The notes: a model not told the origin generated them from the sequence alone. Positions 1 to 6,631 are shown, counted from the first letter of the stretch. The stretch is 16,998 nt of DNA from Bacillota bacterium (GCA_023402915.1 JAEYFO010000216.1:1-16998); one strand, 5' to 3'. Numbers and translations are program-made.

Positions 1-1
1 G

Positions 2-526
2 CGCAACATCGTCCTTTCCATGGTGATCTCCGGCATGCTGGCCGGTCTGGGCGGCGGACTGCTGTACCTCTCCGGCGCAAACGGACGGCGCATCAAGGTG
101 GTGGACGTGCTGGCAGCCGAGGGCTTCAACGGCATCCCCGTGGCGCTGCTGGGCCTGTCGAACCCGCTGGGTATCATCTTCTCCGGCCTGTTCATCTCCC
201 ACATCACCCAGGGCGGCAACTATTTGCAGCGGCTGGATTTCGTGCCGGAGATCATCGACATCATCATCGCGGCCATCATCTATTGCAGCGCGCTTGCACT
301 GATTTTCAAGAATCTGGTGGTGCGCCTGACGGGCGGCAAAAAGAAAGAAGCGGCAAAGGCGGCGGAAGAACCTTCCCACGCGCCGGGCATGGCGGGCGAG
401 GGACTTTTGCCCCCGGAGGACGAGCCGCAGCCGGAAGAGGCTTTTGAAGAAAGCGCGGAAGAAAATGCGCAGGAAACCGAAGGGACAGCATCTGAAGCGC
501 AGCAAAACGCTGGAGAGGAGGAATAA
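2..526 (+). CDS. Simple-sugar/nucleoside ABC transporter permease, C-terminal part (5' end outside window)
   Basis: This is the 3' part of an inner-membrane permease of the NupP/YufP type, which with an ATPase, a BmpA-like lipoprotein and a second permease imports nucleosides or related sugars. The frame is open from base 2, so the ATG at 20 is internal and the true start lies upstream. The visible part has Gly-rich membrane segments (SGMLAGLGGGLLYLSGA) and the segment GFNGIPVALLGLSNPLGI, typical of this family, then a last membrane helix ending near the codon at 320. After it comes an unusual hydrophilic tail of about 60 residues, first Lys/Ala-rich and then strongly acidic (Glu-rich to the stop). 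The next permease starts three bases after the stop, so the two are co-translated. The exact substrate cannot be read from the sequence. Confidence 0.85.
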   Translation, partial: RNIVLSMVISGMLAGLGGGLLYLSGANGRRIKVVDVLAAEGFNGIPVALLGLSNPLGIIFSGLFISHITQGGNYLQRLDFVPEIIDIIIAAIIYCSALALIFKNLVVRLTGGKKKEAAKAAEEPSHAPGMAGEGLLPPEDEPQPEEAFEESAEENAQETEGTASEAQQNAGEEE

Positions 527-529
527 GCC

Positions 530-1489
530 ATGTCAACGTTCTATTTTCTGATCCAACAGACCATGCCCTTTGCGATCCCGCTGCTGATCGTGGCGCTGGG
601 CGGCATGTTTTCCGAGCGCAGCGGCGTGACGAACATCGCACTGGACGGCATCATGATCATGGGCGCGTTTGCCAGCATCCTCTTTATCAACAAAATGCAG
701 GACCACATGAGCGGTCAGCTGCTGCTGATTCTGGCGATCCTGGTGGCCGTGGCGGCCGGAATGCTCTTTTCGCTGCTCCATGCCTATGCGGCGATCAATA
801 TGAAGTCCGATCAGGTCATCAGCGGCACGGCGCTCAACATGTTTGCGCCCGCATTTGCCATCTATGTGGCGCGCATGATCCAGCCCAACGGCGTGCAGCA
901 GATCCAGTTTTCCAACACGTTCCTGATCCGCGAGGTGCCGGTGCTGTCCAAGATCCCCGTGCTGGGCGATATGTTCTTCAAAAACGCCTACCTGACCACC
1001 TATCTCGGTGTCGCGATTTTGATCGTGTCGGTGATCGTCCTTTATAAGACCCGCTTCGGCCTGCGCCTTCGCTCCTGCGGCGAGCATCCGCAGGCTGCCG
1101 GTTCCGTGGGCATCAACGTCTATAAAATGCGCTATGCGGGCGTGCTGATCTCCGGCGCGCTGGGCGGCCTGGGCGGTCTGGTTTTTGTCGTGCCGACCAG
1201 CACGAACTTCAACGCGACCGTGGCCGGGTACGGCTTCCTCGCGCTGGCTGTGCTGATTTTCGGTCAGTGGAAGCCCATGCGCATTCTGGTGGCCGCGCTG
1301 TTTTTCGGCTTCATGAAAACCATTGCCGCAACCTATTCCGGCATTTCCTTCCTCCAGTCGCTGCCCATCCCCAGCGACATCTACAAAATGATCCCCTACG
1401 TGGCGACGCTCGTCGTGCTGGCCTTTGCCTCCAAAAATTCCCAGGCGCCCAAAGCCTGCGGCGTCCCATATGACAGGGGGAGCAGATAG
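530..1489 (+). CDS. Simple-sugar/nucleoside ABC transporter permease (NupQ/YufQ-like)
   Basis: This 319-residue integral membrane protein is the second permease of the importer. It has about eight to ten hydrophobic segments. The N-terminal sequence GGMFSERSGVTNIALDGIM is the signature of this permease family (the SGVTNIALEGIM-type loop), and the cytoplasmic loop around residues 176-200 (RSCGEHPQAAGSVGINV) is the family's EAA-like ATPase contact. Length is normal for the family. The ATG at 530 follows a strong GGAGAGGAGG site at 512-521 that lies inside the end of the upstream gene. The gene is the last of the operon: a Rho-independent terminator begins about 20 bases after its stop. Substrate is probably a nucleoside or a simple sugar. 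Family assignment is confident, substrate is not. Confidence 0.9.
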   Translation: MSTFYFLIQQTMPFAIPLLIVALGGMFSERSGVTNIALDGIMIMGAFASILFINKMQDHMSGQLLLILAILVAVAAGMLFSLLHAYAAINMKSDQVISGTALNMFAPAFAIYVARMIQPNGVQQIQFSNTFLIREVPVLSKIPVLGDMFFKNAYLTTYLGVAILIVSVIVLYKTRFGLRLRSCGEHPQAAGSVGINVYKMRYAGVLISGALGGLGGLVFVVPTSTNFNATVAGYGFLALAVLIFGQWKPMRILVAALFFGFMKTIAATYSGISFLQSLPIPSDIYKMIPYVATLVVLAFASKNSQAPKACGVPYDRGSR

Positions 1490-1507
1490 GGCGCGGCCGA
1501 TCCGTCG

Positions 1508-1536
1508 AAAAAGAGAGCTTTCGGGCTCTCTTTTTT
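1508..1536 (+). terminator. Rho-independent terminator of the ABC transporter operon
   Basis: The stem GAGAGC (1513-1518) pairs with GCTCTC (1525-1530) around a six-base loop, with five A before and six T after the stem. It lies just downstream of the permease stop. Confidence 0.9.
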
Positions 1537-1618
1537 GCGGTTGCAGGTTTTTTAGCGGAAAACGGTAAAAGAACGGGAAGAAAAGAAGAAAATTTTCAGA
1601 AGAATCTTCGAAATGATG

Positions 1619-1647
1619 TTGGAATCGCTGCAATTCTGTGTTATATT
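1619..1647 (+). promoter_or_regulatory. Sigma-A type promoter of the DUF2436 surface-protein gene
   Basis: A -35 box TTGGAA (1619-1624) and a -10 box TATATT (1642-1647) are separated by exactly 17 bases. A short palindrome GAAGA-A-TCTTC (1599-1609) sits just upstream of the -35 box; it could be an operator but nothing proves it. Confidence 0.65.
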
Positions 1648-1689
1648 AAAGCCAACGACAGGAAACTGCCGGAAATGGAGGGAATGAGT

Positions 1690-2481
1690 ATGAAAAAAGC
1701 GAGAAGGCTGCTGGGCGCCCTGCTGGCGCTCGTTTTGGCACTGGCGCTCCTGCCTGCTGCGGCGCTGGCGGATGGGGGAATGACGACGATCGTGCTTTCC
1801 GTTCCACAGGACGTGTGGGAGGACAGCAGCGGCTATCAGATGCTGCTCGACGCAGATCATAACACCTTTGGCCGGATCATTCCGGAGAGCGGCCCGCTGG
1901 CGAAAAATGCGGACTCTACGCCGGAAGTGTATGCCGAATTTGAATACAAGCTCCCCGGCAACGCCGATCATTTCCGGGATACGCTGAACGCCCTCAAGGT
2001 GGGCACGCTGTCTATGACCATCCCGGCGGGCACCTATGACTGGTGCATCACCAATCCCACGCCGAACGACAACCTGTGGATCGCCGGGACCAGCGGCGAC
2101 GCACCCGCCCGTGCGGACGATTATGTTTTCGAAGCCGGAAAGACATATATCTTTGAACTTCGCAAGGTCGGCACCCGCGACGGCGTGTTCCTGACGATCG
2201 AAGACACGGAGGTGCTGCCCGGCGGCGAAGTTTGGCCGAACGTTCTCATTCCCGAAAGGGAGGAAGATCCCAAGCCGGACGAACCTGCTGATGTGGACGA
2301 ACCCACGGAAGAAGATCCTGTGGAGGAAGAGCCCGCGGACGACCCCATCGACGAACCGGCCGACGAACCGCAGGAGGACGTGCCCACGACCGGCGACGCT
2401 GCGACGACGGTTATCCCTGCGCTGGCCGTGCTGGCCATCGCGGCGGCTGCGGCCTATGTGGGGCTGCGCAGGCGCGCATAA
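1690..2481 (+). CDS. Sortase-type surface protein with a gingipain-like DUF2436 domain
   Basis: This 263-residue exported protein begins with a signal peptide (KKARR, a Leu/Ala core, cleavage probably after ALA27). Residues about 32-172 resemble DUF2436, the domain in the adhesin regions of Porphyromonas gingivalis gingipains and haemagglutinin: note VWEDSSGYQMLLDADHNTFG, IPAGTYDWCITNPTP, and DDYVFEAGKTYIFELRKVG. Next come the junction PNVLIPE (183-189), an acidic Asp/Glu/Pro stalk (190-230), and a sorting signal: VPTTGD (231-236), a hydrophobic helix and the tail RRRA. The motif has Val where classical LPXTG has Leu, as in the variant PXTG signals of Clostridia. ATG 1690 is chosen over in-frame ATGs at 1675 and 1684 because GGAGGGA at 1677-1683 has correct spacing only to 1690. 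It has its own promoter and terminator. Haemoglobin or host-protein binding is only an inference from the domain. Confidence 0.85.
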   Translation: MKKARRLLGALLALVLALALLPAAALADGGMTTIVLSVPQDVWEDSSGYQMLLDADHNTFGRIIPESGPLAKNADSTPEVYAEFEYKLPGNADHFRDTLNALKVGTLSMTIPAGTYDWCITNPTPNDNLWIAGTSGDAPARADDYVFEAGKTYIFELRKVGTRDGVFLTIEDTEVLPGGEVWPNVLIPEREEDPKPDEPADVDEPTEEDPVEEEPADDPIDEPADEPQEDVPTTGDAATTVIPALAVLAIAAAAAYVGLRRRA

Positions 2482-2500
2482 CGCCGGAATCTGAAAAGAG

Positions 2501-2533
2501 AAAAAGAGAGAGCCTGCGGGCTTTCTCTTTTTT
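2501..2533 (+). terminator. Rho-independent terminator of the DUF2436 surface-protein gene
   Basis: GAGAGAGCC (2506-2514) pairs with GGCTTTCTC (2519-2527) with one G-T wobble, followed by six T. The core is nearly identical to the terminator at 5926-5958 behind a paralogous gene. Confidence 0.9.
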
Positions 2534-2600
2534 GTATATCGAAAACCCCGCGTTAGACGTGTCGTTCAAAAGAGCCTATGGCGATGAGGCAGACGAAAAA

Positions 2601-2658
2601 CTCCTTTTGCTTTCGAATAAGTAAGCGGACAGAGAACAGCATGAAAACGCAAAAGGAG
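2601..2658 (+). promoter_or_regulatory. Inverted repeat likely sequestering the transposase ribosome binding site
   Basis: CTCCTTTTGC (2601-2610) is the exact reverse complement of GCAAAAGGAG (2649-2658). The right arm contains most of the AAAGGAGG site (2652-2659) for the ATG at 2669. In the mRNA the site would be paired, which fits the known translational self-repression of IS200 transposases through 5' stem-loops. Confidence 0.65.
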
Positions 2659-2668
2659 GACATTCACA

Positions 2669-2970
2669 ATGAGCCTGAACGACGGAAACAGTTCATCGCA
2701 TACGAAATGGAATTGTATCTATCAGATCGTATTTGCGCCGAAATACCGGAGCTCCGAAGGGAAAGTCGAGCCTGATGATATTCCGGAAATTCGGGAACAG
2801 GAACGGTATATACCGGAATCGGGAGTGCTGGTGCAGAGGGTATTATGTGGATACCGCAGGAAAAAGCACGGCGGCGATCCGGACGTACATAGCAAAGCAA
2901 CTGGAAACCGACAAAAAAACAGACCGGCTGAGCCTGGTTGATCCGCGCGACCCGCCTACGGGTAAGCAAG
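2669..2970 (+). pseudogene. tnpA: IS200-family transposase TnpA remnant, internal deletion plus frameshift
   Basis: The first 27 codons from ATG 2669 read HTKWNCIYQIVFAPKYR, the typical start of IS200-type Y1 transposases. From about 2757 the family similarity continues in the next frame: GKSSLMIFRKFGNRN, then CWCRGYYVDTAGKS, then YIAKQLE (probably the helix with the catalytic Tyr and its Gln partner) and DPRDPPTGK near the end. Roughly 50 residues expected between the two parts are missing, including the segment with the His-hydrophobic-His (HUH) metal site. The protein therefore cannot work as a transposase. The deletion point is around 2750-2759. The second frame stays open to 3260, but after about 2970 I no longer recognise transposase sequence, so the end is uncertain. 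Confidence 0.8.
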
Positions 2971-3048
2971 TGACCCCCTGCGTGGCTGACAGATCCCCTA
3001 TGCGCACGTGTGCGCCGTCTGTACTCTTTGGGACTTTGCCCCCAAATG

Positions 3049-3067
3049 CCCCCGACTCAGCCGGGGG
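3049..3067 (+). repeat. GC-rich hairpin at the right end of the IS200 remnant
   Basis: CCCCCG (3049-3054) pairs with CGGGGG (3062-3067) around ACTCAGC. It is followed by ATTCTTTTGTG, so it may also stop transcription weakly. It probably represents the right-end recognition hairpin of the element. Confidence 0.5.
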
Positions 3068-3070
3068 ATT

Positions 3071-3375
3071 CTTTTGTGTGGGTTCCACGCGGTTTTCTTG
3101 CGCGGGGGCGCGGATCGTGCGCAGGTTTTGCGCGGCAGAAAAGTTTTACAGGATTTTAACGGAAAAACGAAAAATCTGCCGGAAAAGCGCGGACAGACGG
3201 TGGAAAAGGGGCGCGAAGCGGTCTATACTGGAACTTGAAAAGAAAGTTCGTCCGCCCTGACTGAAAAATGCGCGCAGCCTCAGAAAGCCCCTGAAAAGGC
3301 GGCGAAGGCGGTTTTGAAAACGCCGCGGGAGAAGTCGGGTTCCAAAGGGCGGCGGGAGAAGAGGAGAAGGACAGG
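3071..3375. other. Intergenic stretch upstream of the CHR operon
   Basis: I see no convincing gene here. The open frame that crosses the first 190 bases is read-through of the transposase remnant and has no family features. The stretch holds a possible promoter at 3201-3229 and the ribosome binding site of the first CHR gene. Confidence 0.5.
3201..3229 (+). promoter_or_regulatory. Possible promoter of the CHR-EamA operon
   Basis: TGGAAA (3201-3206) and TATACT (3224-3229) are 17 bases apart. The -10 box matches the consensus well, the -35 box only at four of six positions. The leader to the ATG at 3376 would be about 140 bases. Confidence 0.4.
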
Positions 3376-3972
3376 ATGAAAGAACTTTGGCAGCTGTTTT
3401 ATGCGTTCGTGCGCATCGGCGCGCTGACTTTTGGCGGCGGGTATTCCATGCTCCCCATGATCGAGAGGGAAGTGGTCGAGAAACACCGCTGGGCCACGGA
3501 GGAAGAGGTGATGGACTATTTTGCCGTCAGCCAGTGTACGCCCGGCGTCATCGCGGTCAATACGGCCACGTTTGTGGGCTACAAGCAAAAGGGCGTGCTG
3601 GGCGGCGTCGTTGCGACGCTGGGGGTCATTCTGCCGTCGCTGTGCATCATTTTGGTCATCGCCTCCGTGCTGGAAAACTTTGCACAGATCCCCATCGTGC
3701 AGCACGCCTTTGCGGGCATCAACGTGGCGGTAGCGGCGCTGATCGTCCAGGCCGTCGTCAAGCTGGCCAAGGGCAGCGTGGTGGACTGGCTGTGCGTGGG
3801 CGTGATGGCTGCCTCCTTCGGAATCATGGCGCTGTTGGGGCCTTCGCCACTGGTGGTGGTGGTGGCTGCGGCGCTGACGGGCGTCCTCGGCAGGCGCTTT
3901 CTTAAGCTCGCGCCCTTCAAGAAAGCAAAGCAAGCCGGCTTGGACGGCAAAGCGGGAAAGGGGGAGGCGTGA
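3376..3972 (+). CDS. Chromate transporter family half protein, first subunit
   Basis: This 198-residue membrane protein is a single CHR domain of the short-chain ChrA family, in which two half-size proteins encoded side by side together replace the long double-domain ChrA. Family features include the N-terminal LTFGGGYSMLPMIEREVV, the loop QCTPGVIAVNTATFVGY, and further hydrophobic helices to residue about 180. A short basic tail ends the protein. Such pairs are proposed to export chromate or to move other oxyanions; for many Bacillota members the real substrate is unknown. The ATG at 3376 follows GAGGAGAAGGACAGG. The stop overlaps the start of the second half, so the pair is translationally coupled. 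Confidence 0.88.
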   Translation: MKELWQLFYAFVRIGALTFGGGYSMLPMIEREVVEKHRWATEEEVMDYFAVSQCTPGVIAVNTATFVGYKQKGVLGGVVATLGVILPSLCIILVIASVLENFAQIPIVQHAFAGINVAVAALIVQAVVKLAKGSVVDWLCVGVMAASFGIMALLGPSPLVVVVAAALTGVLGRRFLKLAPFKKAKQAGLDGKAGKGEA

Positions 3973-4520
3973 TGGTCTATTTGCAGCTGTTTTTTGAATT
4001 TTTCAAAACCGGCCTCTTTGCTGTGGGCGGCGGGCTGGCGACGCTCCCTTTCCTGTATCAAATGGCCGACCGCTATCCCTGGTTCGACCGGGCGATGCTG
4101 ACGAAAATGATCGCCGTGGCCGAATCGACCCCCGGCTCCATCGGCGTCAATGTGGCGACGTATGCAGGCTTTCGTGCGGCGGGCGTACCGGGCAGCGTCA
4201 TGGCGACCCTTGCGCTGGTGCTGCCCAGCGTGATCGTGATTCTCATCGTTGCTAAAATGCTGCAAAAGTTCCGCCGGAACAGGCTGGTGGACGCGGCGTT
4301 TTACGGCCTGCGCCCGGCGGTTTGCGGCATGATCGCGGCGGCGGCGCTGGGCGTGATGGAGGTGGCGCTTTTCAAAAGCGGAACGACGTTGCTTTCGTCG
4401 GTCAACTGGGTGGCGGTGGCGCTGTTTGCGGTGCTGCTCTACGCCATGTTCCGCTTTAAGAAGCATCCGATCGTCTATCTTGCGGCGGCAGCCGTCGCGG
4501 GGATGGTGTTTCAGCTTTGA
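3972..4520 (+). CDS. Chromate transporter family half protein, second subunit
   Basis: This 182-residue single-CHR-domain membrane protein partners the upstream one. It shows the matching family motifs: FFKTGLFAVGGGLATLPFL at the N terminus and ESTPGSIGVNVATYAGF in the first half, followed by several hydrophobic helices. The ATG at 3972 shares its A with the TGA stop of the first subunit. A GTG at 3969, four bases of overlap, is an alternative, but the GGGGAGG site at 3961-3967 lies too close to it. Expected to form a heteromeric transporter with the first subunit in the cytoplasmic membrane. Confidence 0.88.
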   Translation: MVYLQLFFEFFKTGLFAVGGGLATLPFLYQMADRYPWFDRAMLTKMIAVAESTPGSIGVNVATYAGFRAAGVPGSVMATLALVLPSVIVILIVAKMLQKFRRNRLVDAAFYGLRPAVCGMIAAAALGVMEVALFKSGTTLLSSVNWVAVALFAVLLYAMFRFKKHPIVYLAAAAVAGMVFQL

Positions 4521-4537
4521 AGGGGGAGAAAAGCAAA

Positions 4538-4951
4538 ATGTGGGTCGCGTTTGCGCTGCTGTCGGCGGTGTTTGCCAGCCTGACGACCATTCTGGCCAAG
4601 GCCGGGCTTTCCGGCGTGGACTCGAACCTCGCCACGGCCATTCGGACCGTCGTGGTGCTGGCGCTGGCCTGGGGCATGGTGTTTCTGACGGGCGCACAGG
4701 CGGGGATCAAAGACCTGAGCGGACGAAATATGCTGTTTCTGGTGCTTTCCGGCGTTGCGACAGGTCTTTCCTGGCTGTTTTACTACCGGGCGGTGCAACT
4801 GGGCGACGTGTCCCGTGTTGCGCCCATCGACAAGTTCAGCGTGGTCATCACAATGGTGCTGGCCTTCGCCTTCCTCGGGGAAAAGGTCACGGTCAAAACC
4901 GTTGCGGGCGGACTGCTCATCGCGGCGGGAACGCTGGTGCTGGCGCTGTAA
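4538..4951 (+). CDS. Half-size EamA/DMT family transporter
   Basis: This 137-residue protein contains one EamA repeat with about five hydrophobic segments. The last part has the family pattern YYRAVQLGDVSRVAPIDKFSVV and AFLGEKVTVKTVAGGLLIAAG. Most DMT transporters of this family carry two such repeats (near 300 residues), so this one must work as a dimer or with another partner, as known for small multidrug-resistance-like relatives. The ATG at 4538 is chosen because AAGGGGGAGAA (4520-4530) precedes it at good spacing; a TTG at 4517, overlapping the CHR stop, is the alternative. Only 17 bases separate it from the CHR pair, so it belongs to the same operon. Substrate unknown. Confidence 0.85.
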   Translation: MWVAFALLSAVFASLTTILAKAGLSGVDSNLATAIRTVVVLALAWGMVFLTGAQAGIKDLSGRNMLFLVLSGVATGLSWLFYYRAVQLGDVSRVAPIDKFSVVITMVLAFAFLGEKVTVKTVAGGLLIAAGTLVLAL

Positions 4952-5237
4952 GCCGCGGAAAACCCGGTCGCAAAACGGGCAGGACCCGGGGAGATCAAAT
5001 GAAAAACAAAGCGATATTGGCATGATATGGCAAGGGATTTTTTGCGGCTCTTGGCAGGAGCGCAGCGGACAAAAAAGAAGATCGAGGACTCGCGCTTTTG
5101 TCCTGCGGCTATTTTTCGCCGGCGAGGGCATGTGCGGCGGTGCGGCGTCCCGAAGGACGGTTGCGGCTGTCTGGCGGAGAGAAGGGAGCGAAAGAGATCG
5201 CGCGGATACGGAGCGCTGAGAAAATCACAGGGGTATA
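4952..5237. other. Gene-free stretch between the EamA gene and the next surface-protein promoter
   Basis: No credible gene is visible. An eight-codon frame (4999-5025) preceded by GGGGAGA is too short to call. The clearest structure is a hairpin at 5061-5107. Confidence 0.5.
5061..5107 (+). other. Imperfect hairpin, possible operon end structure
   Basis: GGACAAAA (5067-5074) is the exact reverse complement of TTTTGTCC (5096-5103); flanking CGCA and TGCG extend the stem past a two-base bulge. It is followed by GCTATTTTTCGCC, so it might terminate the CHR-EamA transcript, but the loop is large (21 bases). Confidence 0.3.
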
Positions 5238-5266
5238 TTGACATAAAAGTGGAAAAAGGTTAAAAT
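5238..5266 (+). promoter_or_regulatory. Strong sigma-A type promoter of the second surface-protein gene
   Basis: A perfect -35 box TTGACA (5238-5243) and a -10 box TAAAAT (5261-5266) are 17 bases apart. The same two boxes with the same spacing occur at 6804-6832 before another paralogue. Confidence 0.85.
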
Positions 5267-5319
5267 GAAAATGGTAACAGGTAAAAATTTTCAAAAAAAG
5301 TATCATCAAGGAGGAAACA

Positions 5320-5913
5320 ATGAGAGCCAAGACAAAATGGATGATGCGCCTTGCGTTCGTGATGGCTGTACTGATGGCGGCGGCGCTTGTTCCTTCGCTG
5401 GCTATGGCGGCGGGTTGCGACGGCAACCATGACTGGAATCAGGATTCCGCTCAGTGGAGGTGGAGCAGCAACAACAGAGAGGCGTGGGTCACGGTGAGCT
5501 GCAAGGGCAACCCGGAGCACACCCTCACCCTGCAGGCGACTGTCACCTTCACGGTGCAGGGAGATTCCGTAACGTTCACGGCCACCGCGCAATTGCCCGT
5601 TGGCGGTGATGATACGGTTACGCTTACAGACTATGCCGATGGCCCCCTTTCCTACCTCGAGACCCCTCCGCAGGTTCTGGTTCCGGAACGCGACCCCGGC
5701 GACAATGAAGAAGAGAAGCCCGACGTGGTCGAAGAACCCGTTGACGAAGAACCCGTCGATGAAGAACCCGTCGACGAAGAGCCTGACGACGAAGAGCCTG
5801 ACGACGAGCCCGCTCCCACGACGGGCGACTTTGGCGTAGCCCTGTTGCCTGCGTTGGCGGTGTTGGCGGCGCTGGCGGCGCTGGCCTTTGTGGGAATGCG
5901 TAAGCGCGCATAG
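5320..5913 (+). CDS. Sortase-type surface protein with a Trp/Cys/His domain and VDEEP-repeat stalk
   Basis: This 197-residue exported protein has a signal peptide (cleavage probably after AMA30), a passenger of about 85 residues, the junction PQVLVPE (117-123), an acidic stalk with five-residue repeats (VDEEP three times, then DDEEP; 141-160), and a sorting signal: APTTGD (165-170), hydrophobic helix, tail RKRA. The passenger (about 34-108) has H37-x-W39, AQWRWS (44-49), Cys61, H67-T-L-T, FTATA and TDYAD. The same pattern recurs at residues 166-230 of the product of the gene at 6902. I do not know a function; this type of domain is frequent in surface proteins of Clostridia. ATG 5320 follows AAGGAGG (5308-5314). 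Own promoter and terminator. Expected to be linked to the cell wall by a sortase encoded elsewhere. Confidence 0.85.
   Translation: MRAKTKWMMRLAFVMAVLMAAALVPSLAMAAGCDGNHDWNQDSAQWRWSSNNREAWVTVSCKGNPEHTLTLQATVTFTVQGDSVTFTATAQLPVGGDDTVTLTDYADGPLSYLETPPQVLVPERDPGDNEEEKPDVVEEPVDEEPVDEEPVDEEPDDEEPDDEPAPTTGDFGVALLPALAVLAALAALAFVGMRKRA
5740..5799 (+). repeat. Four 15-bp tandem repeats encoding VDEEP/DDEEP
   Basis: Four units of 15 bases, differing mostly at third positions, encode VDEEP, VDEEP, VDEEP and DDEEP in the stalk. Such repeats change copy number easily, so stalk length may vary between strains. Confidence 0.8.
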
Positions 5914-5925
5914 CCAAAACAAGAC

Positions 5926-5958
5926 GAAAAGAGGAAGCCTGCGGGCTTTCTCTTTTTT
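5926..5958 (+). terminator. Rho-independent terminator of the second surface-protein gene
   Basis: GAGGAAGCC (5931-5939) pairs with GGCTTTCTC (5944-5952) with one wobble, followed by six T. Its core CCTGCGGGCTTTCTC is identical to that of the terminator at 2501-2533. Confidence 0.9.
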
Positions 5959-6084
5959 GTGTGTCTGAAAGGGACAGCAAGGGGAGAAAAATTGAAAATG
6001 ATACGGTTATCAGGACAAATATGAACGAATTAAAAAACGTCTGTGAAGGATGTTGAAACAAAATGTGAAAAAACAATGATAAAA

Positions 6085-6113
6085 TTGACGCAAATTGAAT
6101 TTTCGGCTAAGAT
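6085..6113 (+). promoter_or_regulatory. Promoter of the stalk-only surface-protein gene
   Basis: TTGACG (6085-6090) and TAAGAT (6108-6113) are 17 bases apart. A palindrome TGATA-CGGT-TATCA (5999-6012) lies about 70 bases further upstream, of unknown meaning. Confidence 0.55.
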
Positions 6114-6174
6114 AAAGGCGGAAAATCAACGAGAATTTTCCAAAAATCAAACGTCGTATTTCAAGGAGGAAACC

Positions 6175-6621
6175 ATGAAAACCAAGTCCAAACGGATGAT
6201 GGGCCTTGCGCTTGTGCTGGCCGTGATGATGGTGGTTGCGATCCTGCCTCAGATGGCGCTGGCTGTGAATCCTACGCCGAACCCGCAGGCTGAAGTGCCG
6301 CCGCAGGTGACGATCCCCGAAAAGCAGCCCGAAGCGACGGAACCACCTCAGACGGAAGAACCCGCCCAGACGGAAGCGCCTGCCCAGGAACCTGTGGACG
6401 AACCGGTTGACGATCCCGAAGTGCAGGAACCCATTGAAGAAGATCCGGCGGAAGAAGACCCCGCGGACGAACCCATTGATGAGCCCATCGACGAGCCTGC
6501 CGACGAACCGCAGGAAGACGCGCCCACCACAGGCGACGCTGCGGCGGCTGTCCTGCCCGCGCTGGTTGTGCTGGCGATCGCGTCGGCTGCGGCCTATATG
6601 GGTCTGCGCAAGCGGGCGTAA
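6175..6621 (+). CDS. Minimal surface protein: signal peptide, acidic stalk and sorting signal only
   Basis: This 148-residue exported protein has a signal peptide (cleavage probably after ALA30), then goes directly into the junction PQVTIPE (43-49), a Pro/Glu/Thr/Asp-rich stalk (about 50-115, including DEPIDEPIDEPADEP) and the sorting signal APTTGD (116-121) with hydrophobic helix and tail RKRA. There is no folded passenger domain. ATG 6175 is chosen over an in-frame ATG at 6043 because AAGGAGG (6163-6169) precedes it, the signal peptide starts there, and the promoter lies between the two. The last about 40 residues are nearly identical to those of the genes at 1690 and 6902. It may be a spacer or wall-coating protein, or a copy that lost its passenger. 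It has its own promoter and terminator. Confidence 0.82.
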   Translation: MKTKSKRMMGLALVLAVMMVVAILPQMALAVNPTPNPQAEVPPQVTIPEKQPEATEPPQTEEPAQTEAPAQEPVDEPVDDPEVQEPIEEDPAEEDPADEPIDEPIDEPADEPQEDAPTTGDAAAAVLPALVVLAIASAAAYMGLRKRA

Positions 6622-6631
6622 CAAAACTCAT

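Larger units (their letters stand above)
2590..3070 (+). mobile_element. Decayed IS200/IS605-family element (IS200-like, tnpA only)
   Basis: The stretch holds a broken IS200-type transposase gene flanked by features expected for this family: a 5' inverted repeat that would hide the transposase ribosome binding site, and a GC-rich hairpin (CCCCCG, 7-base loop, CGGGGG, 3049-3067) like the subterminal palindromes these single-strand transposons use instead of inverted repeats. Exact ends cannot be fixed, because IS200-type elements make no target duplication. The boundaries given are approximate. Confidence 0.7.

Noticed and set aside
533..1633. Minus-strand open frame of 366 codons
   Set aside because: It is opposite the well-supported second permease and shows no domain.
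2578..2775. 65-codon open frame across the start of the IS200 remnant
   Set aside because: It reads through the control hairpin in another frame than the recognised transposase start and has no family similarity.
4999..5025. Eight-codon frame with GGGGAGA before it, possible leader peptide
   Set aside because: No attenuator follows and the next gene has its own promoter more than 200 bases later.
5999..6012. TGATA-CGGT-TATCA palindrome as a Fur-type iron box
   Set aside because: Half-sites and spacing do not fit the Fur consensus well, it is far upstream of the promoter, and no similar site lies before the other surface-protein genes.
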